41,642 nucleotides of DNA from Cypionkella sp. GTDB taxonomy: Bacteria; Pseudomonadota; Alphaproteobacteria; Rhodobacterales; Rhodobacteraceae. Under the pieces are notes generated by a model. The model was not told the DNA's origin. It searched no databases and saw nothing but the letters and a program-made list of their open reading frames with translations. Both the position numbers and the translations under genes were made by a program. Numbering within the stretch: position 1 is the first letter of the stretch; each line of letters opens with the position of its first letter. Positions 1-8,045 of the stretch are shown one piece after another. The stretch lies in assembly GCF_030652235.1 (NCBI RefSeq), contig NZ_JAUSBA010000073.1, positions 1 through 41,642 on the forward strand, in the 5' to 3' direction.

Positions 1-169
1 CGGAACCGTTGAGCTGCCAGAAGGCACCGAAATGGTGATGCCGGGCGACAACCTGAAGTTCGACGTGACCTTGATCGCGCCGATCGCCATGGAAGAAAAA
101 CTGCGCTTCGCCATCCGCGAAGGCGGCCGCACCGTCGGCGCCGGCGTGGTGTCGAAAATCATCAAGTAA
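1..169 (+). CDS. tuf: Elongation factor Tu, C-terminal end (partial)
   Basis: The window opens inside this gene; 55 codons and the TAA stop at 167-169 are visible, in the frame starting at base 2. EF-Tu is the cytosolic GTPase that brings aminoacyl-tRNA to the ribosome. The visible part is the end of beta-barrel domain 3, with the family-typical segments [20 protein letters not shown] and the ending [15 protein letters not shown]. The GTPase domain lies outside the window. A tuf gene directly upstream of rpsJ is the usual order in alphaproteobacteria. Identity is clear despite truncation. Confidence 0.95.
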   Translation, partial: GTVELPEGTEMVMPGDNLKFDVTLIAPIAMEEKLRFAIREGGRTVGAGVVSKIIK

Positions 170-222
170 ATAGGTCGCGAATCCCCTTTTCAACGGGGAC
201 CGCGCACTATAAGGGACCACCA

Positions 223-248
223 GCGGCGCATCTTTCGGGGTGCGCCGC
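223..248 (+). promoter_or_regulatory. Hairpin in the tuf-rpsJ gap (possible S10 leader)
   Basis: An 8-bp perfect stem (223-230 with 241-248) encloses a 10-nt loop 85 nt before the rpsJ start. No T-run follows, so it is a poor intrinsic terminator. It could be a leader structure of the S10 operon or a processing site between tuf and rpsJ. A TATAAG hexamer at 208-213 might be a -10 box, but I see no convincing -35 at the right distance. Confidence 0.35.
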
Positions 249-332
249 AGACTTTCAAGACCATACTACTGAAAACAACGTGAACCTATGGGCCGGGCCT
301 GTTGCCCCGTCTACGTTCAGAAGGAAGAACAC

Positions 333-641
333 ATGCAAGGTCAAACCATCCGTATTCGGTTGAAAGCCTTCGATTACCGCGTGCTGGACGCCAGCACTGC
401 AGAAATCGTAAGCACCGCGAAACGCACCGGCGCCACTGTGCGCGGGCCGATTCCGCTGCCGAACAAAATTGAGAAATTCACGGTTCTCCGTGGTCCGCAC
501 ATCGACAAGAAGTCGCGCGACCAGTGGGAAATCCGCACGCACAAGCGTCTTCTCGACATCGTTGATCCGACCCCCCAGACCGTGGACGCGCTGATGAAGC
601 TCGACCTCGCCGCTGGCGTGGACGTCGAGATCAAAGTTTAA
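333..641 (+). CDS. rpsJ: 30S ribosomal protein S10
   Basis: 102-residue S10, of normal family length. It is a head-of-30S protein that also serves as NusE in transcription antitermination. The protein begins [19 protein letters not shown] and contains [19 protein letters not shown], both characteristic. An upstream in-frame start at 288 would add 15 unrelated residues. The ATG at 333 was chosen because a purine-rich site AAGGAAG lies at 321-327 and because the family begins here. First gene of the S10 cluster, 14 nt before rplC. Confidence 0.97.
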   Translation: MQGQTIRIRLKAFDYRVLDASTAEIVSTAKRTGATVRGPIPLPNKIEKFTVLRGPHIDKKSRDQWEIRTHKRLLDIVDPTPQTVDALMKLDLAAGVDVEIKV

Positions 642-655
642 GGGGGATAGATAAC

Positions 656-1384
656 ATGCGTTCTGGCGTTATCGCTAAAAAGCTGGGCATGACCCGGCTG
701 TTCCTTGAGAACGGCACCCAAGTTCCGGTGACCGTTCTGCAACTTGAAAACCTGCAAGTCGTGGCACAACGCACCGTTGACCGCGACGGCTACACCGCTG
801 TTCAGCTGGGTGCTGGCGCGGCGAAAGCCAAGCGCACCACAGCTGCCATGCGCGGCCACTTCGCCAAGGCCTCGGTTGAGCCGAAGCGTAAGATCGCCGA
901 GTTCCGCGTGTCGCCTGCCAACCTGATCGAAGTGGGCGCGGAAATCACCGCTGACCACTACCTTGCAGGTCAGTTCGTTGACATCGCTGGCACCACCAAC
1001 GGTAAAGGCTTTCAAGGTGCCATGAAGCGTCACAACTTTGGCGGTCTTCGGGCTTCCCACGGTGTGTCGGTTTCGCACCGTTCGCACGGCTCTACGGGGC
1101 AGTGTCAGGATCCGGGCAAGGTCTTCAAAGGCAAGAAAATGGCTGGTCACATGGGCGCTGTGCGCTGCACCACCCAGAACCTGCAAGTCATCCGCACGGA
1201 TGCCGAGCGTGGCTTGCTGATGATCAAAGGCGCAGTTCCCGGCACCAAAGGCGGCTGGGTCACGATCAAAGACGCAGTGAAGAAAGCGGCTCCGGCTGGT
1301 CTGCCTTTGCCTGCGGCGATCCGTATGGCGGCACAAACCACTGCTCCGGCTGTCGAAATGGCAGTTGAAGGGGGTGAAGCATGA
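656..1384 (+). CDS. rplC: 50S ribosomal protein L3
   Basis: 242-residue L3, a 23S rRNA-binding assembly initiator near the peptidyl transferase centre. It starts [16 protein letters not shown]. It carries the family segment around residues 120-170 ([52 protein letters not shown]), including the Q in the GSTGQ region that is methylated in some bacteria. A tail of about 30 residues rich in Ala and Pro extends past the core, as seen in alphaproteobacterial L3. Its stop overlaps the rplD start (ATGA at 1381-1384), which points to translational coupling. Confidence 0.97.
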   Translation: MRSGVIAKKLGMTRLFLENGTQVPVTVLQLENLQVVAQRTVDRDGYTAVQLGAGAAKAKRTTAAMRGHFAKASVEPKRKIAEFRVSPANLIEVGAEITADHYLAGQFVDIAGTTNGKGFQGAMKRHNFGGLRASHGVSVSHRSHGSTGQCQDPGKVFKGKKMAGHMGAVRCTTQNLQVIRTDAERGLLMIKGAVPGTKGGWVTIKDAVKKAAPAGLPLPAAIRMAAQTTAPAVEMAVEGGEA

Positions 1385-2001
1385 AACTTGACGTAATCAC
1401 ACTTGATGGCGGCAAAGCTGGTACCATCGACCTCGACGAAGCTCTGTTCGGCCTCGACCCGCGCGCAGACGTTCTGCACCGTGTCGTCCGTTGGCAGCGC
1501 GCCCGGATGCAAGCAGGCACCCACTCGACGCTGACCCGCGCCGAAGTGTCCTACTCGACCAAGAAGATCTACAAGCAAAAAGGCACCGGCGGCGCACGTC
1601 ACGGTTCCAAGAAGGCTCCGATCTTCCGTCACGGTGGCGTTGTTAAAGGCCCGCAACCGCGTTCGCACGCCCATGATCTGCCGAAGAAATTCCGCGCTCT
1701 GGGTCTGCGTCACGCTTTGTCCGCGAAGGCAAAAGCTGGCGAGTTGGTGATTTTGGACATGGCGACTATGGCCGAAGCCAAAACCTCGATCCTCGCAAAA
1801 CACGTCCAGGAATTGGGCTGGAAGCGCGTTCTGATCATCGACGGTGCAAGCGTTGACGCGAATTTCGCGCTGGCTGCTCGCAACATCGAAGGTATCGACG
1901 TGCTGCCGACCATGGGCGCAAACGTCTATGATATCCTGAAGCGTGACACCTTGGTGATCACCAAAGCGGGTATCGAAGCTTTGGAGGCTCGTCTGAAATG
2001 A
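1381..2001 (+). CDS. rplD: 50S ribosomal protein L4
   Basis: 206-residue L4, which lines the exit tunnel. In E. coli it represses its own S10 operon through the leader. The tunnel loop is recognisable near residues 60-95 ([20 protein letters not shown] and [12 protein letters not shown]). The start overlaps rplC by 4 nt and the stop overlaps the rplW start by 4 nt (ATGA at 1998-2001), so rplC-rplD-rplW look tightly coupled. Whether L4 regulates this operon here cannot be told; the gap before rpsJ has only one simple hairpin. Confidence 0.97.
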   Translation: MKLDVITLDGGKAGTIDLDEALFGLDPRADVLHRVVRWQRARMQAGTHSTLTRAEVSYSTKKIYKQKGTGGARHGSKKAPIFRHGGVVKGPQPRSHAHDLPKKFRALGLRHALSAKAKAGELVILDMATMAEAKTSILAKHVQELGWKRVLIIDGASVDANFALAARNIEGIDVLPTMGANVYDILKRDTLVITKAGIEALEARLK

Positions 2002-2294
2002 GCATTAAACCGCAACACTACGACCTGATCAAAAAGCCAGTGATCACCGAAAAAGCCACTATGGCTCAGGAAAACAACGCGTTTGTTTTTCAGGTGTCGA
2101 TGGATGCGACCAAGCCGCAGATCAAAGAAGCGATTGAAAACATCTTCTCTGTGAAGGTGAAAGCAGTCAACACCACGATCACCAAAGGCAAGGCCAAGAA
2201 GTTCCGTGGCCGCGCTGGTGAGCGTAGCGACAAGAAGAAAGCCTATGTCACGCTGGAAGCCGGAAACTCTATCGACGTTTCGACGGGCCTCTGA
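1998..2294 (+). CDS. rplW: 50S ribosomal protein L23
   Basis: 98-residue L23, located at the tunnel exit, where it docks trigger factor and SRP. The beginning ([20 protein letters not shown]) and the segment [20 protein letters not shown] are typical. It overlaps rplD by 4 nt. It ends 12 nt before a very stable hairpin, the first clear break in the otherwise tightly packed S10 cluster. Confidence 0.97.
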   Translation: MSIKPQHYDLIKKPVITEKATMAQENNAFVFQVSMDATKPQIKEAIENIFSVKVKAVNTTITKGKAKKFRGRAGERSDKKKAYVTLEAGNSIDVSTGL

Positions 2295-2306
2295 TATTGG
2301 CAGCGA

Positions 2307-2343
2307 ATCCCACGGCCCCGGTTCTCCGGGGCCGTGGGATTTT
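2307..2343 (+). terminator. Perfect 15-bp hairpin between rplW and rplB
   Basis: Arms 2307-2321 and 2326-2340 are fully complementary (15 bp, mostly G-C) around the 4-nt loop TTCT, followed by a short T tract. This is a strong hairpin with a weak U-tail inside an operon normally read through, so partial termination, attenuation or an RNA-processing role are all possible. It lies in a 163-nt gap that holds no gene. Confidence 0.7.
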
Positions 2344-2457
2344 ACGGAATCGGTGCGATTTGGTCCGACCAGAAAGCACCTTATCTCGGGGATCTACGGA
2401 GCCCTATAACCTTGGGTCTAACCTATAAGACCCATCCAATGACGGAAGACAGAAAGC

Positions 2458-3294
2458 ATGGCACTTAAGTCGTATAAGCCGACGACGCCTGGCCAACGCG
2501 GGTTGGTTCTGATCGACCGTTCGGAATTGTGGAAAGGCCGCCCGGTCAAAGCCCTTACTGAGGGTTTGACCAAGACAGGTGGCCGGAACAACACCGGACG
2601 TATCACGATGTGGCACAAGGGCGGGGGCGCCAAGCGTCTCTACCGCGTGGTCGATTTCAGGCGCACAAAATTCGATATTGCAGCGGTCGTTGAGCGGATT
2701 GAATACGATCCGAACCGTACCGCCTTTATCGCTCTGATCCGTTACGCGGATGGCGAACTTTCGTACATTCTGGCGCCGCAGCGTTTGGCAATTGGCGATT
2801 CTGTTATCGCTGGCGCCAAGACCGACGTGAAGCCGGGCAATGCGATGCCGTTCTCGGGCATGCCCATCGGTACGATCATCCACAACGTCGAGCTTAAGGC
2901 AGGCAAGGGCGGCCAGTTGGCACGCGCTGCCGGCACCTACGCTCAGTTCGTGGGTCGTGACGGTGGTTACGCGCAGATCCGTTTGTCTTCGGGCGAATTG
3001 CGTCTGGTGCGTCAGGAATGCATGGCCACCATCGGTGCTGTGTCCAACCCCGACAACTCGAACCAGAACTTCGGTAAAGCAGGCCGTATGCGTCACAAGG
3101 GCGTTCGCCCGACTGTGCGCGGTGTTGCAATGAACCCGATCGACCACCCGCATGGTGGTGGTGAAGGTCGGACCTCGGGCGGCCGCCATCCGGTGACGCC
3201 ATGGGGCAAGGGCACCAAGGGTAACAAGACCCGTAAGGCCAAGGCTTCGGACAAGTTGATCGTCCGGTCGCGTAACGCGAAGAAAGGGCGCTGA
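2458..3294 (+). CDS. rplB: 50S ribosomal protein L2
   Basis: 278-residue L2, essential for subunit joining and peptidyl transferase function. It begins [20 protein letters not shown]. The most conserved stretch, [20 protein letters not shown], lies near residues 223-242 and includes the His implicated in peptidyl transfer. The basic tail ends [16 protein letters not shown] site (2444-2448) precedes the ATG. The gene follows the 163-nt hairpin-bearing gap after rplW and sits 3 nt before rpsS. Confidence 0.97.
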   Translation: MALKSYKPTTPGQRGLVLIDRSELWKGRPVKALTEGLTKTGGRNNTGRITMWHKGGGAKRLYRVVDFRRTKFDIAAVVERIEYDPNRTAFIALIRYADGELSYILAPQRLAIGDSVIAGAKTDVKPGNAMPFSGMPIGTIIHNVELKAGKGGQLARAAGTYAQFVGRDGGYAQIRLSSGELRLVRQECMATIGAVSNPDNSNQNFGKAGRMRHKGVRPTVRGVAMNPIDHPHGGGEGRTSGGRHPVTPWGKGTKGNKTRKAKASDKLIVRSRNAKKGR

Positions 3295-3297
3295 TAA

Positions 3298-3576
3298 ATG
3301 GCACGTTCTATTTGGAAGGGCCCGTTCGTCGACGGTTATGTCTTGAAAAAGGCAGAAACTGCGAAAGCCTCGGGCAAGAACGAAGTGATCAAGATCTGGT
3401 CGCGTCGCTCGACTATTCTGCCGCAATTCGTTGGGCTGACTTTTGCTGTGTATAACGGCAAAAAGCACATCCCGGTGAATGTGACCGAAGAGATGATTGG
3501 TCAAAAGTTTGGTGAATATTCGCCGACCCGGACCTATTATGGCCACTCGGCCGACAAAAAAGCCAAGAGGAAATAA
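3298..3576 (+). CDS. rpsS: 30S ribosomal protein S19
   Basis: 92-residue S19 of the 30S head, contacting S13 and tRNA. It begins [20 protein letters not shown] and contains [20 protein letters not shown] and [11 protein letters not shown]-like sequence (here [17 protein letters not shown]). Normal length. Three nt separate it from rplB and three from rplV. Confidence 0.97.
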   Translation: MARSIWKGPFVDGYVLKKAETAKASGKNEVIKIWSRRSTILPQFVGLTFAVYNGKKHIPVNVTEEMIGQKFGEYSPTRTYYGHSADKKAKRK

Positions 3577-3579
3577 GCC

Positions 3580-3960
3580 ATGAGCACGGAAAAGAACCCC
3601 CGTCGCGTGGCGGAAAACGAAGCGATGGCGATCAGCCGGATGCTGCGTACCTCGCCGCAAAAACTGAATCTCGTCGCCGGTCTGATCCGCGGCAAGAAAG
3701 TTGAAAAGGCTCTGGCTGATTTGACTTTCTCGAAGCGCCGCATCGCTGGTGACGTGAAGAAGTGCCTGCAGTCGGCGATTGCCAACGCGGAAAACAACCA
3801 CAACCTCGACGTGGACAGCCTGATCGTGGCTGAATCCTGGGTTGGCAAAAACCTGGTGATGAAACGTGGCCGCCCGCGTGCGCGTGGCCGTTTCGGCAAA
3901 ATCATGAAACCGTTCAGCGAGCTGACGATCATTGTGCGTCAAGTCGGGGAGTCTGCATAA
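3580..3960 (+). CDS. rplV: 50S ribosomal protein L22
   Basis: 126-residue L22, whose beta-hairpin lines the exit tunnel. The N-terminal half carries [20 protein letters not shown]. The hairpin tip lies in [19 protein letters not shown] near residues 88-106, a site of macrolide resistance changes in other species. The last base of its stop is the first base of the rpsC start (TAATG). Confidence 0.97.
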   Translation: MSTEKNPRRVAENEAMAISRMLRTSPQKLNLVAGLIRGKKVEKALADLTFSKRRIAGDVKKCLQSAIANAENNHNLDVDSLIVAESWVGKNLVMKRGRPRARGRFGKIMKPFSELTIIVRQVGESA

Positions 3961-4676
3961 TGGGTCAGAAGGTCAATCCGATCGGCATGCGTCTTCAGGT
4001 CAACCGCACCTGGGATAGCCGCTGGTTCGCTGAATCGAAAGACTACGGCAACCTGCTGCTTGAAGACCTCAAAATGCGCGCGTTTGTGCATGAAGAGTGT
4101 AAGCAAGCTGGCATCAGCCGCGTGATCATCGAGCGTCCGCACAAAAAGTGCCGTGTGACCATTCACACCGCACGTCCGGGCGTGATCATCGGCAAAAAAG
4201 GCGCCGATATCGAAACCCTGCGCAAGAAACTGGCGGCATTCACCAAGTCGGATGTTCACCTGAACATCGTCGAAGTGCGCAAGCCGGAAGTCGACGCGCA
4301 ACTCGTCGCGGAATCGATCGCACAGCAAATGGAGCGCCGGGTGTCCTTCCGTCGCGCCATGAAGCGTGGCGTGCAGAACGCGATGCGGATGGGTGCCCTC
4401 GGCATCCGTGTGAACGTTGGTGGCCGTCTTGGCGGCGCCGAGATCGCGCGGACCGAATGGTATCGTGAAGGCCGTGTGCCGTTGCACACCCTGCGCGCTG
4501 ACATCGACTATGCTCTGTCCGAAGCCACGACTGCCTATGGCATCATCGGGGTGAAGGTCTGGATCTTCAAAGGCGAAATCCTTGAGCATGATCCGCAAGC
4601 CCATGATCGCCGTCTTGCCGAAGCGCAAGAAGGTGCAGCACCGCGTTCGCCTCGCCGCGACCGCGAACGCGCGTAA
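3960..4676 (+). CDS. rpsC: 30S ribosomal protein S3
   Basis: 238-residue S3, part of the mRNA entry pore with helicase activity. It starts [20 protein letters not shown]. The KH domain carries [18 protein letters not shown] at about residues 72-89. The C-terminal domain has [20 protein letters not shown]. The tail after residue 210 is Ala/Arg-rich. It overlaps rplV by 1 nt and precedes rplP by 12 nt. Confidence 0.97.
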   Translation: MGQKVNPIGMRLQVNRTWDSRWFAESKDYGNLLLEDLKMRAFVHEECKQAGISRVIIERPHKKCRVTIHTARPGVIIGKKGADIETLRKKLAAFTKSDVHLNIVEVRKPEVDAQLVAESIAQQMERRVSFRRAMKRGVQNAMRMGALGIRVNVGGRLGGAEIARTEWYREGRVPLHTLRADIDYALSEATTAYGIIGVKVWIFKGEILEHDPQAHDRRLAEAQEGAAPRSPRRDRERA

Positions 4677-4688
4677 GGGAGAACACAG

Positions 4689-5102
4689 ATGTTGCAACCA
4701 AAACGGACTAAGTTCCGCAAGCAGCACAAAGGCCGTATCCACGGCGAAGCGAAGGGCGGCTTTTTGCTGAACTTCGGCTCCTTTGCGCTGAAAGCCACCG
4801 AGCCAGAGCGTGTGACGGCCCGCCAGATCGAAGCGGCCCGCCGCGCGATCACCCGCCACATGAAACGCCAAGGCCGCGTCTGGATCCGGATTTTCCCGGA
4901 TGTTCCGGTCTCGTCCAAGCCTACCGAAGTGCGGATGGGTAAAGGTAAAGGCTCGACCGACTATTGGGCAGCCAAGGTCAAACCGGGCCGCATCATGTTC
5001 GAGATCGACGGCGTGTCCGAGATCATCGCCCGTGAAGCCCTGCGTCTGGGTGCGATGAAACTTCCGGTCACCACCCGCGTCGTGGCACGCGAAGACTGGT
5101 AA
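4689..5102 (+). CDS. rplP: 50S ribosomal protein L16
   Basis: 137-residue L16, which helps position tRNA in the A site. Typical segments are [20 protein letters not shown] at the start, RPWIRIFPD-like sequence (here [17 protein letters not shown]) and [20 protein letters not shown] near residues 80-99. The Arg hydroxylated by RoxA in E. coli lies in this last region. It is the last gene before the first accessory interruption; two hairpins follow within 112 nt. Confidence 0.97.
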   Translation: MLQPKRTKFRKQHKGRIHGEAKGGFLLNFGSFALKATEPERVTARQIEAARRAITRHMKRQGRVWIRIFPDVPVSSKPTEVRMGKGKGSTDYWAAKVKPGRIMFEIDGVSEIIAREALRLGAMKLPVTTRVVAREDW

Positions 5103-5128
5103 GGTTTTTGCGCTAAGGCGCAAAAACC
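5103..5128 (+). terminator. Hairpin directly after rplP
   Basis: The arms 5103-5113 and 5118-5128 form 11 perfect base pairs around the loop TAAG, starting at the base after the rplP stop. The stem contains A-T runs on both arms, but no free T-run follows it. Confidence 0.6.
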
Positions 5129-5183
5129 AGTGCGGTGTAGCGGGTTTCCTCGGAAACGCGCGGGCCGTCACCCGGTTCAGAAT

Positions 5184-5213
5184 AAAACCCCCGCTGGAAA
5201 CAGCGGGGGTTTT
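5184..5213 (+). terminator. Strong bidirectional intrinsic terminator after rplP
   Basis: A 13-bp perfect stem (5184-5196 with 5201-5213) has a G-C core flanked by AAAA and TTTT and is closed by a GAAA tetraloop. This is the best intrinsic terminator in the first half of the ribosomal cluster. It should end the tuf/S10 transcript before brnT, which implies that downstream ribosomal genes need another promoter. Confidence 0.85.
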
Positions 5214-5241
5214 GCTTTTGGGGCAGGGGACTTCTCCAGCC

Positions 5242-5270
5242 TTGAAAAAGGATAATTTCTATACCATATT
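5242..5270 (+). promoter_or_regulatory. Candidate promoter of brnT, possibly leaderless
   Basis: TTGAAA (5242-5247) and CATATT (5265-5270) are separated by exactly 17 nt and fit a housekeeping sigma-70-type promoter. The start of transcription would fall at or next to the brnT ATG (5276). No Shine-Dalgarno sequence precedes that ATG, so a leaderless brnT message is plausible. BrnA proteins repress their own operons; no clear operator palindrome is visible here. Confidence 0.5.
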
Positions 5271-5275
5271 GCCTC

Positions 5276-5539
5276 ATGGAGTTTGAATATGACCGCGCCA
5301 AAAGCGCCTCCAATCTGGCCAAACACGGAATAGACTTCGTTGCAGCGCAGTCCTTGTGGCAGGACGAACGTTTGCTGCAAGCAGCGGCCACGACGAAAGA
5401 TGAAGCGCGCTTCTTTGCGATTGGTCGAATTGGCGAAAAGCACTGGACCGCGATCTGCACGCACCGGGGTGAAGCGGTGCGGATCATCTCGGTTCGAAGG
5501 GCGCGGAAAGAGGAGATTGGTTACTATGAAAGCACATGA
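5276..5539 (+). CDS. brnT: BrnT-type ribonuclease toxin of a type II toxin-antitoxin pair
   Basis: 87 residues. BrnT proteins are RelE-fold ribonucleases that block translation until bound by BrnA. The N-terminus MEFEYDRAKSASNLAKHGID is the family hallmark (F-x-D-xx-K-xx-N-xx-KHGI), and the C-terminal half carries RIISVRRARKEE, also typical. The gene starts 6 nt after a promoter -10 box and has no visible ribosome site. Its last 14 nt overlap brnA, as is usual for this pair. It lies inside the ribosomal protein cluster, between rplP and rpmC. Activity is not shown by sequence alone. Confidence 0.88.
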   Translation: MEFEYDRAKSASNLAKHGIDFVAAQSLWQDERLLQAAATTKDEARFFAIGRIGEKHWTAICTHRGEAVRIISVRRARKEEIGYYEST

Positions 5540-5741
5540 GTTGGACGAGAAATTCGACGCGGGCGAAGACATCAGCGCCCATATCGACTGGTCCAAAGCC
5601 CGCCGCCCCAATCAAGAGCCGCGCCGCGTAAACGTGGACTTCCCGGCTTGGGTGGTTGATGGCCTTGACCGCGAGGCCCGCCATCTGGGTGTTACCCGGC
5701 AATCGGTGATCAAGATGTGGATTGCTGAGAAGTTGCGGTGA
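5526..5741 (+). CDS. brnA: BrnA-type antitoxin
   Basis: 71 residues, starting MKAHELDEKFDAGEDISAHI. The C-terminal half VNVDFPAWVVDGLDREARHL followed by GVTRQSVIKMWIAEKL is the ribbon-helix-helix DNA-binding region of BrnA antitoxins, which neutralise BrnT and repress the operon. The ATG at 5526 lies inside the end of brnT (14-nt overlap). A longer in-frame reading from 5340 was rejected because it is only the shadow of brnT. A 25-nt gap separates it from the next small gene, so the three may be cotranscribed. Confidence 0.87.
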   Translation: MKAHELDEKFDAGEDISAHIDWSKARRPNQEPRRVNVDFPAWVVDGLDREARHLGVTRQSVIKMWIAEKLR

Positions 5742-5766
5742 GCCGTGGCGCGCAAATGGGATCAGC

Positions 5767-6099
5767 ATGCTAGTTCCCTTCGTCTTGGTGGCCGCAATCT
5801 TTGCCTTTCAATGCCATAGCAGGCTGTCGAAATGGATGTTTCTCGGCTTGGCCCTGATGTTGCTAGCGGTTGAAGTTGCTGGTGCCTGTTGGATGTTGAT
5901 TCAGCTTCCTGGTTGCAGCGGGAACGTCCTCAATGGAATTTACTGCCCCCCTACAGTTCAAGCGTCACGCTCATACCGCATCGCACAGTTCGCGGCGTGG
6001 GTGTGGGTCAATGGTATGATGAAGGCTGTTGTGATCGGTATCCCGCTTGGCATTTTGGCTGTTTTCATTGAGTTCCGTTCAAGACTGGTGCGGCAATAG
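5767..6099 (+). CDS. Small membrane protein of unknown function
   Basis: 110 residues if the ATG at 5767 is used, which has GGGA at 5758-5761. An upstream in-frame start at 5722 would overlap brnA and add 15 non-hydrophobic residues. I do not recognise the family. Three hydrophobic stretches are visible: about residues 2-15 (VPFVLVAAIFAF), 23-45 (WMFLGLALMLLAVEVAGACW) and 77-102 (MMKAVVIGIPLGILAVFI). Several Cys lie in the middle loop (LPGCSGNVLNGIYCPP), which could form a disulfide if periplasmic. It follows brnA closely and may be passenger cargo of the same insertion. A non-coding chance ORF is possible but less likely given the hydrophobic pattern. Confidence 0.6.
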   Translation: MLVPFVLVAAIFAFQCHSRLSKWMFLGLALMLLAVEVAGACWMLIQLPGCSGNVLNGIYCPPTVQASRSYRIAQFAAWVWVNGMMKAVVIGIPLGILAVFIEFRSRLVRQ

Positions 6100-6127
6100 C
6101 CTGCGCGCCTTTTCCTCCACAAACCGC

Positions 6128-6156
6128 TTGCCCTATCCCCCCCCATCCCCTATACG
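6128..6156 (+). promoter_or_regulatory. Candidate promoter for the rpmC-rpmD gene group
   Basis: TTGCCC (6128-6133), a 17-nt spacer, then TATACG (6151-6156). It sits just after the accessory genes and before rpmC, where a promoter would be needed because of the strong terminator at 5184-5213. A near-identical layout (TTGATC, 17 nt, TATACG) occurs at 11569-11597 before rplO. Expected RNA start is about 6163, giving a leader of about 110 nt. Confidence 0.55.
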
Positions 6157-6170
6157 CAGCCATCCACGGC

Positions 6171-6238
6171 TCCGAGGCGACTCGGAATCGGTGGTTTTAC
6201 ATTGATCCACCGGGTTCAGCGTGACCTTGCCGCAAGGT
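6171..6238 (+). promoter_or_regulatory. Two-hairpin leader upstream of rpmC
   Basis: First hairpin: 6 bp (6171-6176 with 6181-6186) closed by a GCGA tetraloop, with an outer CCAC/GTGG pairing (6164-6167 with 6191-6194) and a TTTT run right after. Second hairpin: 6 bp (6224-6229 with 6233-6238) around CCG. They occupy most of the predicted rpmC leader and could act in attenuation or in ribosomal-protein autoregulation; this role is inference. Confidence 0.4.
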
Positions 6239-6273
6239 AGGGGCGCTCTGGTGATTGAAAAAGGAACAGGCGC

Positions 6274-6477
6274 ATGACCGCCAAGGAACTATTGGGCAAA
6301 TCGCCCGAGCAGCTGCGTGAGAGCCTTGTGGCCCTCAAGAAAGAAGCGTTCAACCTGCGCTTCCAGGCAGCAACCAACCAGCTGGAAAACACCTCGCGTA
6401 TGCGCGCTGTTCGCCGCGAAGTGGCACGCATCATGACCGTGCTGAACCAGAAAGCCGCAACCGCGGCTGCGAACTGA
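6274..6477 (+). CDS. rpmC: 50S ribosomal protein L29
   Basis: 67-residue L29, a helical-hairpin protein at the tunnel exit beside L23. Visible features are the start [20 protein letters not shown] and the conserved [20 protein letters not shown] near residues 29-48. A purine-rich AAAAAGGA site precedes the ATG. In most bacteria it follows rplP within a few bases; here 1.17 kb of accessory DNA separates them. rpsQ follows after 12 nt. Confidence 0.96.
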   Translation: MTAKELLGKSPEQLRESLVALKKEAFNLRFQAATNQLENTSRMRAVRREVARIMTVLNQKAATAAAN

Positions 6478-6489
6478 GGAGTAGACACC

Positions 6490-6723
6490 ATGCCGAAACG
6501 TATCCTGCAAGGCGTCGTAACCTCGGACAAGAACGAGCAAACCATCACCGTTCTGGTGGAGCGCCGCTTCAAGCACCCGCTGTTTCACAAGACCATTCGT
6601 AAGTCTAAGAAATATCGCGCGCACGACGAGAACAACACCTACAAGACCGGGGATTCTGTCCGCATTGAAGAATGTGCACCGATCTCGAAGACCAAACGCT
6701 GGACGGTGGTCGTTGCTGCATAA
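6490..6723 (+). CDS. rpsQ: 30S ribosomal protein S17
   Basis: 77-residue S17, an early 16S rRNA-binding assembly protein with an OB fold. It begins [20 protein letters not shown] and contains [19 protein letters not shown] and [18 protein letters not shown], all family-typical. Normal length. A 69-nt gap to rplN holds no gene. Confidence 0.97.
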   Translation: MPKRILQGVVTSDKNEQTITVLVERRFKHPLFHKTIRKSKKYRAHDENNTYKTGDSVRIEECAPISKTKRWTVVVAA

Positions 6724-6792
6724 GCAACGACTTTCGTCTTTTTCTGAATACGAAACCCTGGGCAATGATGCCCAAAGGTCGGGAGAAACCAA

Positions 6793-7161
6793 ATGATCCA
6801 GATGCAGACCAATCTGGATGTTGCTGATAACTCCGGCGCTCGCCGGGTTCAGTGCATCAAGGTTCTGGGCGGCTCACACCGCCGCTATGCATCCGTGGGC
6901 GACATCATCGTGGTGTCGGTCAAGGAAGCCATTCCGAAAGGCCGTGTGAAAAAAGGCGACGTGCGTAAAGCCGTTGTTGTTCGCACCGCCAAAGAAGTTC
7001 GCCGTGAAGACGGCACCGCTATTCGTTTTGACCGCAACGCTGCTGTCATCCTGAACAATCAGGGTGAACCAGTCGGCACGCGTATCTTCGGGCCAGTGGT
7101 GCGTGAACTCCGCGCGAAGAACTTCATGAAAATCATCTCGCTGGCTCCGGAGGTGCTCTGA
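6793..7161 (+). CDS. rplN: 50S ribosomal protein L14
   Basis: 122-residue L14, forming intersubunit bridge B8 and the binding site for the silencing factor RsfS. It starts [20 protein letters not shown] and has the motif [20 protein letters not shown], with [11 protein letters not shown] near the C-terminus. The final A of its TGA is shared with the rplX start (1-nt overlap). Confidence 0.97.
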   Translation: MIQMQTNLDVADNSGARRVQCIKVLGGSHRRYASVGDIIVVSVKEAIPKGRVKKGDVRKAVVVRTAKEVRREDGTAIRFDRNAAVILNNQGEPVGTRIFGPVVRELRAKNFMKIISLAPEVL

Positions 7162-7466
7162 TGGCTGCGAAGCTTAAAAAGGGCGACACCGTCGTCATCT
7201 TGACCGGCAAGGACAAGGGCGCAAAGGGCGAGATTTCGTCTGTGAACCCGACCGCCAACAAGGCCATCGTCGATGGCGCCAATATGGCGATCCGTCACAC
7301 CAAGCAAAGCCAGACCTCGCAAGGCGGTCGCATCGCAAAGCCGATGCCGATTGATTTGTCGAATCTCGCATTGCTGGACAGCAAAGGCAAAGCAACCCGC
7401 GTTGGCTTCCGTATGGAAGGCGACAAGAAAGTGCGCTTCGCCAAGACCACTGGGGAGGCGATCTGA
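7161..7466 (+). CDS. rplX: 50S ribosomal protein L24
   Basis: 101-residue L24, an assembly-initiator protein. The KOW motif is visible as [20 protein letters not shown] (residues 5-24). The middle segment [20 protein letters not shown] and the end [20 protein letters not shown] fit the family. It overlaps both neighbours by one base, suggesting coupled translation from rplN through rplE. Confidence 0.97.
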   Translation: MAAKLKKGDTVVILTGKDKGAKGEISSVNPTANKAIVDGANMAIRHTKQSQTSQGGRIAKPMPIDLSNLALLDSKGKATRVGFRMEGDKKVRFAKTTGEAI

Positions 7467-8026
7467 TGCTCGACCAAGCCACCTACACGCCGCGTCTGAA
7501 GGCTGACTATAAGGCGCGCATCTGCGCAGCCCTTATGGAAGAGTTCGGCTACAAGAACGCGATGCAACTGCCCAAGCTCGACAAAATCGTGCTGAACATG
7601 GGCGTTGGTGAAGCCGTCAAGGACACCAAAAAGGTCAAGAAAGCCGCCGAAGAGATGACTCTCATCGCCGGTCAAAAGGCAGTCATCACTCATGCGAAAA
7701 ACAGCATTGCTGGTTTCCGTGTGCGGGAAGAAATGCCGCTTGGCTGTAAAGTGACCCTGCGCGGCGACCGGATGTACGAATTCCTCGACCGTCTGGTGAC
7801 CATTGCTTTGCCACGGGTTCGCGACTTCCGCGGGCTGAAGCCGACATCGTTCGATGGCCGTGGCAACTATGCTATGGGTCTGAAAGAGCAACTGGTGTTC
7901 CCCGAAATCGAATTCGACAAAGTCGATGAAGTGCTCGGCATGGACATCATCATCTGCACCACCGCTAAGACCGATGCGGAAGCGAAGGCACTGTTGAAGC
8001 AATTCAACATGCCCTTCACTTCTTGA
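7466..8026 (+). CDS. rplE: 50S ribosomal protein L5
   Basis: 186-residue L5, which binds 5S rRNA in the central protuberance. Typical segments are [40 protein letters not shown] and the C-terminal [19 protein letters not shown]. In E. coli, S8 represses the spc operon by binding the mRNA near the rplE start; I did not identify a matching structure here. Confidence 0.97.
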   Translation: MLDQATYTPRLKADYKARICAALMEEFGYKNAMQLPKLDKIVLNMGVGEAVKDTKKVKKAAEEMTLIAGQKAVITHAKNSIAGFRVREEMPLGCKVTLRGDRMYEFLDRLVTIALPRVRDFRGLKPTSFDGRGNYAMGLKEQLVFPEIEFDKVDEVLGMDIIICTTAKTDAEAKALLKQFNMPFTS

Positions 8027-8045
8027 TCGCGCGAGGAACCTGACA

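Noticed and set aside
2404-3942. Long reverse-strand open frame (512 codons) across rplB-rpsS-rplV
   Set aside because: It mirrors three certain ribosomal genes, has His/Arg/Thr-rich low-sense composition and no recognisable domain.
3939-5171. Reverse-strand open frame (410 codons) across rpsC and rplP
   Set aside because: Antisense shadow of two certain genes in GC-rich DNA.
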